DNA of 64,000 nt from Zygnema cylindricum (taxonomy: Eukaryota > Streptophyta > Zygnematophyceae > Zygnematales > Zygnemataceae): positions 62,001-126,000 of the forward strand of contig JBBHKE010001362.1 of NCBI GenBank assembly GCA_037447655.1, read 5' to 3'. Positions 46,906-58,554 of this stretch are shown in pieces (the stretch's first letter is position 1; every line of letters begins with the position of its first letter). Both the position numbers and the translations under genes were made by a program. Below the pieces are notes generated by a model that saw only the letters and a list, made by a program, of their open reading frames with translations, was not told the origin of the DNA and searched no databases.

Positions 46906-47393
46906 CTTCTTTTTTGTTGATCTCTTACTTCTCCGTACATCCTCTGCAAATTCTTTATCCGAATCAGTGCTCTCAATCTTGTCATTGCTCTCCTTCTCTA
47001 AGGGTGTCTCTTCTGGTGTCACGTTGTTTGTGTGAGTAGATGATTCTGTAATGACCTTGTCCCCTTGTGATTTGTTGCTAGAGGGGATGTCGGAACTTTC
47101 TTCAAAGTTTCCTCTACAAATTGCACCATTTTCTTTGTCCCTACCTCCATCAAGACTTCTTTTTCATCCTCCTCTCGTGTGAATTTCTCATAATGACTCT
47201 CCTCCTCGTAATCTTGGGCACGTTTAGACTCATTAGCTCTTTTCACCATCCATTCCAAATTTTCATTGAACTCTACATTTATAGACTCTCAAACCCTTCT
47301 AGTAACGGGGTTATAAATCCGATACTGCATTGAACTGTCACTATACCCCACAAAGTATCCTTTCCATGACCGTGTTGAAACTTCTCCTCTTGG

Positions 47394-47540
47394 TTTCTTT
47401 CCTCTACATACCCCATAGCCTCAGATCCCATAATCCTTAAATTTTTTACCGTAGGCACTTGTCCACTTTCTTTCCTCTACATACCCCATAGCCTCAGATC
47501 CCATAATCCTTAAATTTTTTACCGTAGGCACTTGTCCACT
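47394..47540. repeat. 73-bp tandem duplication inside copia integrase
   Basis: Two apparently identical units beginning TTTCTTTCCTCTACATACCC at 47394 and 47467. The duplication is not a multiple of three and shifts the integrase frame. Confidence 0.92.
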
Positions 47541-48200
47541 CCAAAGTTCCCCTGGTGTTTTGTTGCCTAAAGCTGAGTTTATTCTCCGGTTGGTAACATG
47601 ATTAGCCTCCCTGATTGCCTCTCCCCAAAGACGATGTGTGAGTTTTGTCGTATAGAGCATGGCCCGCACCATCTCTTACAATGTCTGATTCTTCCTCTCT
47701 GCTATTCCATTCGATTGTGGGGAATAAGGAGCCGTGAATTGATGCTTAATCCCCATCTCCTTGCAATATTCAGCAAAGGCAAGAAATTCACCTCCACGGT
47801 TCCATCGTACTGCTTTTACCTGCCCCCACTTTCCCTCTTAGCCATGACCACAAAATCTTTAAATGTCTCTAATGTGACTGACTTTGCCTTTAAATGATAC
47901 ACCCATGTCTTCTTGTTGAATTTCATCAACCATCACAATAATGTATTTATTTTTTCCAATGGTTTCTAGATGTATGTCACCACAAAGATCTACATGGACT
48001 TGGTCTAAAGGGGCATTTGCCTTGAATTGAAGATCTTTCAGCGGATGAGGCTTCCTTTTATGCTTCCCTTTTGTGGATCATACACATCCGATGACCTTTT
48101 CTCCTATTGTCACGTCTAGTCCTCGAACCGCACCATGACGAATCATCTCTTTGATATTACTCTCTGAAACGTGACACATACGATGATGCCACAACGTGAG
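47400..48200 (-). pseudogene. Ty1/copia integrase (antisense)
   Basis: Minus-strand blocks: zinc-binding region around 'HHRMCHVSESNIKEMI', 'DQVHVDLCGD', 'GKNKYIIVMVD', 'VRWNRGGEF' (DNGGEF in active elements), 'HQFTAPYSPQSNGIAERKN', 'LWGEAIREANHVTNRRIN' and 'NKTPGELWSGQVP'. Stops and frameshifts include the 73-bp duplication. The DNGGEF Asp is missing, so integrase would be inactive. Confidence 0.87.
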
Positions 48201-48319
48201 GTCCTCCTTGTTGATCTTGCGGAATGGAGGTGCCCTTCTTCGTACGCCGTCCTATTTTCTGGTTTTCTCCAAATCAGCCTACTTTGCATGTTTTCAGTTA
48301 CAACCCTCTCTGCAAATGG

Positions 48320-48670
48320 TCATGTTTTACTACTCAAAATATTTATACCCCCTTCTATGCATGTGGCTCTTCCACCTTTCCTCTGAAGTTGTGGGACACT
48401 TAAGAGATTGATGCATCCTCTCGGATTATAAAGCACATTATTAAAACGTAATTTATTGACTCTAGTTTTCCCATCCCTATCTTGTGTCGCTAGATCCAAC
48501 CGTACTGTTTCCACTGTATCAATAACCATCATCAAACCATTAGCCACTATGATGGATTTTGGTATAGTGAGTTTTCTAATGTCGTTGAATAGTCTTGGAT
48601 CTAAACACATGTGATGTATAGCACCGGAGTCTATGATCCAATTGTTAAATTTTCTTTTACTCTACTTGCC
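48320..48670 (-). pseudogene. Ty1/copia aspartic protease (antisense)
   Basis: Minus-strand reading gives 'NNWIIDSGAIHHM', with the DSG active site, followed by 'LYNPRGCINLLSVPQL', the copia pre-integrase motif. Confidence 0.83.
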
Positions 48671-48779
48671 TCGGGTGTGAAATATGATATCGTTTTTTTT
48701 TCTGTGATTTCTCCATGAGTGAAAAGAAAAATTATTGATCCTGTCCCACTAGCCCATCCCCAACAAAATCCCCTCTACT

Positions 48780-49705
48780 TGATGAGCTACTTCCTCCACT
48801 TCCTCCGCCTCTAAATTGTCCCCCTCCGCGATTGTTTCCCTTGTTTTTATAACAACTGCGACCAGTGTGTCCCCATTTATGACAAATGTTACACTGTTTA
48901 CTTTTGTCCGGGCATTCAAAAGAGCCATGCCCAATCTCGTTACAATTTTAACAAGTCATCTGAAAGGTATCAGGTTGATATGAGCCTCTCTTAAGGCCCT
49001 GTGACCTGCCTCCTCGTCCACGAGGTCCACCTCCTCTCCCCCTAGATCCCCTAAAGTTATAAGCTCCTCCGCCATCCTCCTCTTTATAACACAAATAAGA
49101 TTACCCCTTATTTTCATCTTTCGATGTTGCCTTCTCCTTCTCTGTACTTTCAAGTGATTGATAGGGTATACCATTGTTGGTTTCTCTCGCCATATGATGA
49201 CCTCTTTCACTACCGCAAACTTGTTTGGAAGACTCCTCATAAAAACAGACAAGCTCTCTTTTTCTGTAGGGAAGTTATTGAGTGAGTTAAGTTGTTCTAT
49301 GATCACATTAAACCTTTTGACTCCATCATCAATGGACTCATTCTCCTTCATTCTAAACCCAATATACTCCTTAAAGAGATAATTTTCATATGCCTCGAAC
49401 CTTTTTTCAAACGCATTTTGTAAAGCGGTCCAACAATCATAAGCCCTATCATAAGTTAAAAGATGTTCGTGCATAGAACCAGCACAATTTTGTATTAGTG
49501 CGGTGGAGGCCGCCATATCTTTCTTGTCCCACTTCTTTGCTCCCGCTAGATCCACGGAAGGATCCGGTCGTGTTTCTTCCCCGATAACGATGTCCCAAAG
49601 TTTTTTCGGTGTGAATGCTCCTCGAATGTATTTCAACATTATTGCTAGCATTGAATTTAGTACTTTTTTTGTTTCCGCACAAATATACTGTGAGAGTATA
49701 ATCAT
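48780..49705 (-). pseudogene. Ty1/copia gag with two zinc knuckles (antisense), 5' truncated
   Basis: The gag core includes 'KKLWDIVIGEETRPD', 'YDCWTALQNAFEKRFEAYE' and 'VIIEQLNSLNNFPTEKESLS'. It is followed by two CCHC knuckles (C-x2-C-NEIGHGSFEC with an in-frame stop, and CNICHKWGHTGRSC) and a Gly/Ser-rich tail. The gag frame is interrupted at its N-terminus, where the sequence changes abruptly near 49705 into PAP intron/exon DNA. The 5' LTR and PBS are gone. Confidence 0.87.
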
Positions 49706-49770
49706 GAAAGAAAAATATCATATGACTGATATTCTGACAAGTGATTTTTCTTTGCTTTCTACGTTTCCAA

Positions 49771-49878
49771 GGAGAGATTTTTTTTTATGGCATCGATATG
49801 AGTGACCCTATTGCTGCAGCGAATCCTACAACACCAACACTCCAATACTATTATAAATTTTGGAAAAATAATGCGTAA
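49771..49878 (+). pseudogene. PAP-B: lone last exon of a third purple acid phosphatase
   Basis: Exactly 108 bp, the same length as exon 8 of PAP-A (43490-43597) and PAP-C. It reads GEIFFYGIDMSDPIAAANP, then YYYKF-WKNNA-type text and TAA. Intron-7-like sequence precedes it from about 49706 ('CTGATATTCTGACAAGTG'), but the acceptor is changed from TAG|GGAGAG to CAA|GGAGAG. Exons 1-7 are missing. Flanking homology to the PAP-A 3' flank extends to about 50470. A copia element abuts the broken side. Confidence 0.92.
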
Positions 49879-50470
49879 CTCAATTATTTTCCCTGTTTTG
49901 TAAAAACCAACGTTGGGAGAGAAATGAATCTGAATATTGAACTATATTTCACGTCCTTCAATTTTTAACCTCTTTTGGGATAGAACTCTAATTTTACAAT
50001 TTATCATTCGTTTGCGCCTAGGGAAGATTAGTTATGTGTCAATTATTTGGGGTGTCATAGGAAATAGATGGGTATAATTTGTCTGGGAATTTATAGGGGT
50101 TTTAGTTTTATAGGAGATAGATGAATAAATGCTATTTGGGAATAAACAGCATCGGTTTGCTGTAGGCTCGTCAACAAAAAGGGTGGTATTGTTTGGAAAT
50201 ATGTCATTGTGGGCTTCAATGTCAGTTTTTTACATGGTATTAATATTAAATGCGAGCAAAAGGAAAAGTGGAAAATTATTGCCAAATGGTGCAGTTTGTG
50301 ATGTCAATTTAATGATGATCTTGTGTATGTCTTTTATTGCCCAAAAAAAACTTAAAACTATCAATATTGCATGCCTTTCCATCAAAAGCATGTCAAAAGG
50401 TATAATGATATTTGTTGATCACTCATGGAGTGGCAAGCTACAAAAATATGCCTTGTTTGATATTTAGACA

Positions 50471-51142
50471 CACTAAAGTTGTGCTATATAGTGTATGTGT
50501 ACTTGTACTTCCATTGGTCAATTGCCATTTTTGTCACTGGGAATCAATTCTTAACCATCTTCAAATGATATATTTTCTACTTAATGTTCAGCACAAAATA
50601 CTTATAACAGCGGAAGCAATAACATTAATAAACATTACATCACAATGAATCAATAGTGAGACACATTTCGGAAAATATAATCTCACATTAAAAACCGAAA
50701 TTATAATCTATTCTTTTCTTTTCCTTCTTCATCTATTTTTTCCACATTCTCCTTGAATTAATACTAAAAAAATCTATAGCATCCTAAAAATATTGAAACT
50801 AAATTTAGCGACGTGTGCGCCGCCAAAAAACCTATAAAAACATGCCGCCTGTCTATTCAATACAGTAGAGCACTCTAAATTTCACAGACTGAAAACATTG
50901 CAAAACAACAACCCAGTAGAGCACTCTAAATTTCACGGACTGAAAACATTGCAAAACAACAACCCAAACGAAATTTACTGTCTTACACAAATGTAGAGTA
51001 CTATCGCATAATGTTGGGGTTCCATTACGCGGTCTCAGTAAACGTACGCATACATTTACTAAATGGCTTTGGTTACATTGTGTCGGGTCAGTAAACTACT
51101 TTTTATTGGGTGATTTTTCACTTTTTGTTTTTGAAGTCGCTA
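50471..51142. other. Gene-free stretch with a 50-bp tandem duplication
   Basis: Two units beginning CAGTAGAGCACTCTAAATTT lie at about 50866 and 50916. Around 51141-51290 there are end-like motifs of a CACCG-family element (TA-CAACGGTAATCGTTGTTAG) but no convincing right end. No gene recognised. Confidence 0.4.
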
Positions 51143-51830
51143 CAACGGTAATCGTTGTTAGTGTTAAAATTTTTTAGCGTAAACGGTAATTTAGTGTTAA
51201 CAACGTTAATTTGTGATTTTATGTCGAAAAATATAAAATAGTATTAACATTAATTTGGCACTTAACGCCAATTTGTGTGTCGACTTTGTAGTGTGTACGC
51301 TGAGCTGTCATCGATACTATTTCAAGTGCAGGTGTACTATTTTGACAACTTTCGCCAAAATACGTACTTGTGCAGTTTGGAAATCCTACCAAACATGTAA
51401 ATTAGAGTAAATTTTACGCTATTTTGTGCTTTAGGGTACGTCCCCATTTATTAAATAATCTACTTTTCTCTGTTTTTTTGTCCTAAAATTCAGGGAACTT
51501 TGACAAAAACTTTAGCCGTACGAAAAAATCATTTTTACCAAAGTAGAGTGAACGTCAATTCATACTTTGGATGTACGGCGTGTTTGTCGTCACGTGAACG
51601 CATTTTGGCGTTTTCCCCATTTCGAGCCCCGGGTAAGAGAATCAAACCCAAAAAAAAACTTCATCCAAAATCACGTCGAGGGGGTGATTTCAACGTTTTG
51701 ATAAATAGGACACGTCCCCAAGTGTAATGGGCATGAAAAACGGGCATGATAAACGGAACACTGTCCAGGTATGTGTAACGGGCATGAAAAATAGGACACA
51801 ATACATGTTCGTGTAACGGGCGTGATTTAC

Positions 51831-53424
51831 TAGTTATACGAAAAGTGAGGTTGTTTACAGAAATTCGGACCTTTCCGTATTCCCCATACCTCTTATTTTG
51901 TTTTTATTAGGAAAACAACATAACAGAGAATCTTTCAAAAAATTCTCCAAAAAAGGGTGAAGTTTCATTAGGACATTCTCTAATTGTACAACCAACATTA
52001 CAGAATGCTACAATTTGAACGAAGTTCCATTGCGTAGAGTTTGTAGTCCACGTGTTAGCAAAAGAGTGGTGCCGCGTTGCTATAGATTTGATATTGAAAA
52101 TCGTCAATGATTTTACACCGACAAAAAATCTTCGTTTGCGTACCATGTACGTGCGTACCAGGTCATCGTGCAACACAACTTTTGTACTCTTTGTAGACGA
52201 CCTGTCAGATACCACCTCATTTTTTTAAGGGTTCCTGTTTTTTCGCGCGACGAATGAGCGTTGCCAGAAATAGTGTGACGAAAGTGCGTTACGACATTTC
52301 GTTTGTATTTTTTGTTGGATTTTTGAATGCGTAAATCGTGTGCGATTTTTTTTTATTTACGTTGGTTTCCATCGTCACACTTATGCTCATTATCCAGCGT
52401 GTCGTACTTCGCGAGGTACATCACCAATTACAGAAACTTTCGAAGCTAATGCTTCGCGAAAAAATATCCAACGGTCAATGTTATTTCCCATAATTATTTT
52501 GGAGAATATTATTAACAAGATTCTCTGGAATGTTGTTTTACTGATAAAAACAAAATAAAAGGTACGGTGTAATACGGAGAGGTACGAATTTCTGTAAACA
52601 ACAACACTTTTCGCATAATGGAACTTAGGCTGCGGCCCCATGTAGTTATAACTTAGCGTACTTACTTTGTATTTTAGCGCGGATCCGGCGGACCCGGATT
52701 TCAAGTGTCTCTGTGTGTTCATTCGAAATTGTTACTTAAGTTTGTGACAATTGTATACGTCGACAACGCCCATGACGACTGTCACCGTGTACAATTTGTG
52801 ATGACGCACCATATTTTTTTGAAACTTTTTGAAGCGTCGCAAGACACATCGTAATTTTTGAAACGATTGCAGATTTGGTATGTCGCGTGTCTTTGCGTGA
52901 CATCGTTGACGTACAGCCTTGCACCCGTGGCTGTGCAAAATGCCTTTGCGTAAACCTCTCCCGTCCGGCCGCCATTACTTCGCAGATTTTTCACGTTCGC
53001 AGACTTTTCAACTTTGCGTGAAATGACACTGCAGCGTCGAGGCCCCTGCAAAAAAAAAACCGTACAGCACGCAAGCCGACAAAAAAAAACAAACCCTGTA
53101 CTTTTTTTCGTCGTCAAAAACTTCTAAAATATTTTCACACGTGGGAATATATTTTCAGATTGGTGTAGACGGATTTGCTTAGCTTAAAACACATTGAGGA
53201 TGTGTTTTATGATAAGTTTGAAAATGACGTGACAGTGGGTCGAAAAAACGCAAGACGACAATTTTTCGTACATCCTAAGTTCAAGAATGACGCAAATTGT
53301 ACTCTATAAATTTCCAATTTCTTCGTACGGTCGCTACTTAGGCAGTACGGCGCTAAGTTATAAAGGAAAACGACAGAAAAAAACCCGAACTTAGCCACAT
53401 GGGGCCGCAGCCTTACCCCTAGTG
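51831..53424. mobile_element. PIF/Harbinger-like MITE (host), split by a second element
   Basis: Sub-terminal inverted blocks: 'CGAAAAGTGAGGTTGTTTAC' near 51842 and its complement 'GTAAACAACAACACTTTTCG' near 52592. The right terminus reads 'CATAATGGAACTTA', then is interrupted by 52628-53412 and resumes 'TTACCCCTAG'. This matches the GGGTAAC-type end of 12190-12984. The left terminus is diverged, so its boundary is approximate. Confidence 0.6.
52628..53412. mobile_element. 785-bp PIF/Harbinger-like MITE with TTA target duplication
   Basis: Inverted ends GGCTGCGGCCCCATGTAG and CACATGGGGCCGCAGCC, flanked by TTA (52625-52627 and 53413-53415). It is inserted into the right terminus of the element starting near 51831. 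No transposase. The right part resembles 1-148. Confidence 0.85.
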
Positions 53425-53639
53425 GAACTTCACCCGTAAAAAGAAGGTACAGTGGATGTAACCCGAGGGAGTTGGCGGAGTATTTATGGCAACCCTAATT
53501 GGATATTTAGATGATGCCGCGTGAATGCGCCTAGGCGTACACTCGGGCAATGCTGAAGGTTTTGTAAATGTGAACACGATAAAAAATGACGAATAGTTTA
53601 CAGTACTGTTTCGCGAAACTGCAAAAATGCCTGTGGGAG

Positions 53640-54030
53640 TAACCCTAAATAGCTGTACGCGTTTATTGCAGTTTGGATTTTAGGAGGGGAGTAACCCTAA
53701 ACAGCTGTACGCGTTTACTGCTGTTTGGATTTTACGCATTAGCTCGTTACTGTAGTCCAGGATGTCACCTCAGGCTAAGGGGGAAAATGTCCACTGTAAC
53801 AGAGAGCACTTCGTTTGGCTGTCGTATGTGGTCGGAAATATTTGTTTGGGAAAGGGAAAGTGCTCCCGGGTCCTTCTTAACTTTTAGCGGTAACGAATGG
53901 CCATCTGTTATAGTGAAGATTCGCAGAAAGATTTTTGTTAGTACGGTGCGCAGAGATATGCACGTGCGGTCTTGTCGAGGTCTCCTGCAATTACTGGGTA
54001 TATGCGCAATTACTGGGTATATGCGCAACA
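53640..54030. repeat. 55-bp and 19-bp tandem duplications
   Basis: Units built on GGGAGTAACCCTAAACAGCT occur at about 53636 and 53691 (with a few mismatches). A separate 19-bp direct repeat ATTACTGGGTATATGCGCA lies at about 53990-54028. A 148-codon ORF spanning them shows no domain. Confidence 0.75.
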
Positions 54031-54097
54031 GCGTAGTTAGGAAAAGATATTTAAAGCGTTGTACTCTCTCAGTGATGTATCTAATTTCTGGCTCATT

Positions 54098-54366
54098 TGA
54101 GTTCTTACAAACTAAGTAGTGATTTAGTAGTTAAGAGATAGAATACTTAAGAGTGGAGAGTATAGGAAAATACTTTAATGAGAAGGTTTGAGCCACGAGG
54201 GCAAGAGACTAAGCTAATGTTATGTGGACAGAAGCGTCTTCTAATTTAAAGTTTATCTTTATGTGAGTGCTTTCCAATGTGGATGTGTATTTTCCAATGT
54301 GTGGAATGTGTGGTTGAAATTGATTGAAGTAATGGGATTTTCTGGTAGGTTAGAAATCCTATTACA
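54098..54366 (+). mobile_element. 269-bp solo LTR, same family as 31860-32128
   Basis: Starts TGAGTTC and ends CTATTACA. Similar to the LTR at 31860-32128 along its whole length and exactly as long. No PBS or coding region follows. No 5-bp duplication is evident because it abuts another repeat (54367-54645). Confidence 0.83.
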
Positions 54367-54645
54367 GATAGTCCTATCGTAATTTGTGTTATGGGCTTTT
54401 CATGTGATATTCTTAGATCGCTACTTTGTTCAGTGACCGTCTGATCGTCCAAATCTGACGGTCTAAATAAAAAATACCTTAAAACTCACAGAAAGAAATT
54501 TATTGTCCGAATGTTTTTCAAAATTTAGACATGACGTTTAATTCTCTATCGATCGATGTGCAAGTCAACCCTGTTACTATTCTTTTTTCATTTGGCGACC
54601 AATACAATATGGGTCTTAGTGTCTTATTGTATGTTTTATATGTAT
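54367..54645 (+). repeat. Repeat shared in inverted orientation with 29800-30090
   Basis: Unidentified dispersed repeat adjoining the solo LTR. See the partner entry for shared blocks. Confidence 0.7.
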
Positions 54646-54733
54646 GGGCCTACTTTCACCTACTTTTGAACTATGATTTTTAGGTGATGCAGGTCTCCGG
54701 TGAAGCGTCCACGTTGCCCCCACCTCCCATTTC

Positions 54734-54768
54734 GCTTTACGACGCGGCGCGCGCGCGGCGCGTCGTAA
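54734..54768. repeat. GC-only dyad in AT-rich DNA
   Basis: TTACGACGCG and CGCGTCGTAA are inverted 10-bp arms around a run of alternating GC, giving a near-perfect palindrome dense in CpG between AT-rich flanks. Function unknown. Confidence 0.7.
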
Positions 54769-55416
54769 GTATAAATATATTTAGGGTTTTTTATCATTTG
54801 TGATTTTTTTTTATTAAAAAAAAAACACAACCAATAACCCTATGACCCTAAAAATCCGCGATACCCGGGCGGTATTTTGCAAAGTTTGAAGGTCACGGCG
54901 CATTTCGCATTGTGTAGTAACCCTGCACCACCTGCACCATACGGGCGAGCCAACTAACGAACCTTACCTACACTCATCGATTTTGATTTTTTGTCTGTTT
55001 GCGGCTTTGCGCCCAAACATAGTAAATCTGAGTACGAGCACCGACAATTTTCAGTGTTCTATTTCAAATTTAGACATGTTGTACTTTTCAGCACACAAGA
55101 AGTGTGTACGGTTGCGTACTTAGGGTACAAGGAGGCGAAAATAGTGAAATAGAAAAGGCGAAAAATCTATATTTTTGTTTGTACATTTTGATCCAAGGTC
55201 CGGAGCAAAGCCCTGGTCAAACCTATCCGACGGCTCGTTGCTGTCCTATTACCCGATTTAACAGCTGGCACTTTGCTGCCAGATAGTCCAATTTCGGCCA
55301 GCTGTCCGTTTTTGGCCACCTCTCGATTCTCGTCGTTATCACCGATTCCACACCAGAAACGCCGGTGTCAGATTTGCCGATGATGTTTTCGCTAAATTGA
55401 CAATCCCGTCGACTTA
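54769..55416. other. Gene-free stretch
   Basis: AT-rich with polyA/polyT runs; no gene, RNA or clear element recognised. Confidence 0.3.
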
Positions 55417-56362
55417 GGGCGTGTCCCCATGTAACCTTACTTTGGATTTTAGCGCGGATTTTACGGTGTTCTTTTCAAAGTGTTCCTATGTCAATCATTA
55501 CTTGCGCCTTCATTACTTCAAATATGTGACAGTTGTAGACGTCTACAAAATATGCGACAGTCTACGATAGTACGAAACGAAATGTAGACTACTACGAAAC
55601 TTCCTAAAATTAGTGATGTCTACAAATACGGCGACGGTTGTAGACGTTGAGTTTTGTGTGACATTGTAGATGTTTAGGGTTTTGTGACATGCTACCTTGC
55701 GAAGTCTTGCTACCTTGTGACGTCATCAACACGTAAACTTTCCGCCATGGCTTCTCGATATCTTTTTCTTACCATTTATCATTCGATATGTCATCAAAAT
55801 GAGACAAAAAATATATAAAAAAGGAATAAAATATATATTTCATTTGATACTATAATTGCTGCATTTTATTTAGAGATGAGAGAAAGAGGAGTGGTCGAAT
55901 GAAAAAGACGGGGAGAGACGAGGACGTTGTAAATTTTTGCAAAGGACCCATGAATGAAAGTGGAGGTCCGAGACCTCGACGATTTTTTTCCGTACATACT
56001 TGTCATTTTTGTACGTACATGTGCATGACGAGTATGGAAAAAAATAGCGTGTACTCTCCCTCGTTCAAAAAAATTCGAAGACGTTTCACGCGTGCAATAC
56101 CTGCTTTCTATTCGTCGATAGGGTGTTATTTTGGTTAAAATCAGATCGCGATTTGATTCCATTACAAGTGTGAAGATGAGCTGGAAGTGGGTCGCGATGA
56201 TAATAACGCCAAATTGCCGTACCTTCCAAGTTCCAAGATGACACAAAATGTACTTGTGTTTTTGCCCATTTTTCGTACGTCGTAATATTTTCTCGTTGGA
56301 AGTCCCATTTTCTGTGAAAACGACGGAAAAAAACCCTTACTTGAACACATGGGAACACGCCC
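55417..56362. mobile_element. 946-bp PIF/Harbinger-like MITE directly upstream of PAP-C
   Basis: Inverted ends GGGCGTGTCCCCATGT and ACATGGGAACACGCCC. Flanks are TTA on the left (55414-55416) and TAA on the right (56363-56365). Internal text TAGCGCGGAT near the left end is shared with 52628-53412. Its right terminus contains the ATG used in the PAP-C model. The next 24 bp (56366-56388) are the right end of a CACCG-family element (CTAATAACGATTCACGGTG-TA). Confidence 0.75.
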
Positions 56363-57279
56363 TAAGGCTAATAACGATTCACGGTGTACTGTTTTTCGTA
56401 CTCTTTTCCCTCAGCCTTCTCAAGAGAGTAACCATTTCGTGCCGCCGATAGAAAGGTTGGGCCCGGGAAAGTTAAGGCATATACATGGCGCCCTGGCAAC
56501 TATTTCAACCTTACTGGGAGCTCAGGCTTTTAAGCCAGTCACCTTCGCCGTTATAGGTGACTGGGGATGGGGTCCAGGTAACCAATGTTTCTCTACTATC
56601 ATTTTTCTCTTTTTTTTTTTGTTTTGCTTCTATCCATTTTTCTTTCTTTATCTTGAAGGTCGTGTTACTTCAACTGTTGCGAAATTGAAGCCATTTTTTT
56701 CTCCACGTGGCCTGCAGATGGTGACTACTCCAAGATTAGTGCTTCTGAACAAGTGACGTCATCTCTAGGTCAAAAGGCTGTCGCCGCGGGATTGGCAGCT
56801 ATATGTAAAAAGTACGTACTTTATAATAAGTATGCTTTGCATGAATTTGTACGAAAATATCAAAAAGTAGTTCATGCAATCCGTCGATCATACAAATTGG
56901 TAGCTTTTACTATTTTCTGTATACCCGTTTGATTCGAATACGTTTTTTCTTGGCGCTGAGCGGGAATGTATATCTTTACTTTTTATGGTTGAGCGGGAAT
57001 GGGCAGAGTTGAATGTCAGTTTGTCGTTAACACTGGCGACAATTTCTACGACCTTGGAATTTCCAAAAGTCTTGGAGTGTTGGACCCTCAGTTTAAGACT
57101 TCCTTTGACGACATTTATAACGGCAGCAGTCTAAAAAGGGCTAAGGAGAGGAATTAGGTCATAAGGAGTTGGATGTCATAAGAGACAAAATGCCTCCATT
57201 ATAATAAGATTACTTGAAGGAATTAAGTTTAAGTGTATTTGAATGTTGATTAGGTTTTCTCTTGCACAAGTAGACAGTA

Positions 57280-57512
57280 CACCGTGTATCCTTATTTGTG
57301 TTAATGTTTTTTTCGCCACTTAAAACATATTTTCTCCGTACACACTTGTCCGAATTTTAGTTTGAGACAGCCAATCGGAAGCTGAGAATGTTAATTTTCA
57401 ATCGCAACCGTCAGATCCGAAATCCGACTAGTGTGTACAGAGAAAAGGACTAGTGTGTACAGAGAAAAGATGTTTAAAGAGGCGAAAAAATTATTAACAG
57501 ATGCGATGTTTG
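57280..57512. mobile_element. CACCG-family MITE inside PAP-C intron 3
   Basis: Left end TA-CACCGTGTATCC; internal TTTTCTCCGTACACACTTG and its inverted partner, duplicated as two 21-bp direct units (GACTAGTGTGTACAGAGAAAA). The right end is degenerate. Same subtype as 37336-37553 and 61211-61450. Confidence 0.7.
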
Positions 57513-58554
57513 GAGACAAGATTCAAGTGGAAATTCAAGTGAAATTTGAAAGACTATAATGCTATTTTAGCTCTTGACTGATGAAATTGGTGACTATCCG
57601 GTTAATCATTTTTCACATTAATAAAGGAATTGAAACATATAATTATAAAGTAAGTAAAATTGAAACCTTAATTTGACCAAAAACTAAGTGCCGACGTTCT
57701 CGCCATTTCGCTGAAACTGACGAACGAATGAGTTTTTGATTTTCCTATTGGGCAGCTAAAATTTTACGGCGTACTGGGTAACCACGAGTATGGTAATGCC
57801 TCCCCAGTAAACGCCTCCATAGCCACTTCTGGTGACCACTCGATCACGGGCCAGTTAGAATACACCAGCTATGACCCAAACCAAAGGTGGTACATTCCCA
57901 CACGGTACTATTCCGTACGACCAACTGGTCCTGCTGGAAAAGCACTCAGCTTGAAAGTACAAATCACCGCTTTGGACAGGTATATGGTTGATATTCTCCG
58001 TAAGTCTCATTTTGTCTCTTCTTTTTTCGCATTTGTGAAATCGTGGATGCTATTTTTGTCTCATTTGGATATTTTTGTTTTTTTTTCAGCTCTCCTCACT
58101 TTGACAAGTACTGCACAAAGCCTACCTCTAAATACTACACCGCCGAAATGTTGTACGGATGCCAGGTACTGATTTTTAGTTGCCCTATTTTCTGTCATGC
58201 GGCTCGACTTTGAGAATCAAATTAGAGTCAATCACCACATCCAAGTCAATCATATACATTTCTGGAAACTTGAAATGTATTGTATTTGACATTGTTTACT
58301 TTCGATGATAGGGCAAATGAGATATTCTTTGGCGAGAAAATGTTGCATTACTCAAATACTTGCATTACATTGACGCATTTAGGAACAGACATGTTGATGT
58401 ATGTAGTTTCTGGGTTTTCTGAGTCTCAACGAATTAGTACTAGGAAATTGTTCATTTTCATTTAAACTTCACAGTCTCCTTCGTGAAAATTGTCCCTAGT
58501 CCAGGCATTCTTCTAAATGTTCATGTTGTTTCAACATTTGACTTATACATTAAT

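Noticed and set aside
53673-54119. 148-codon ORF
   Set aside because: Built partly from tandem duplications, no domain, adjoining LTR remnant.
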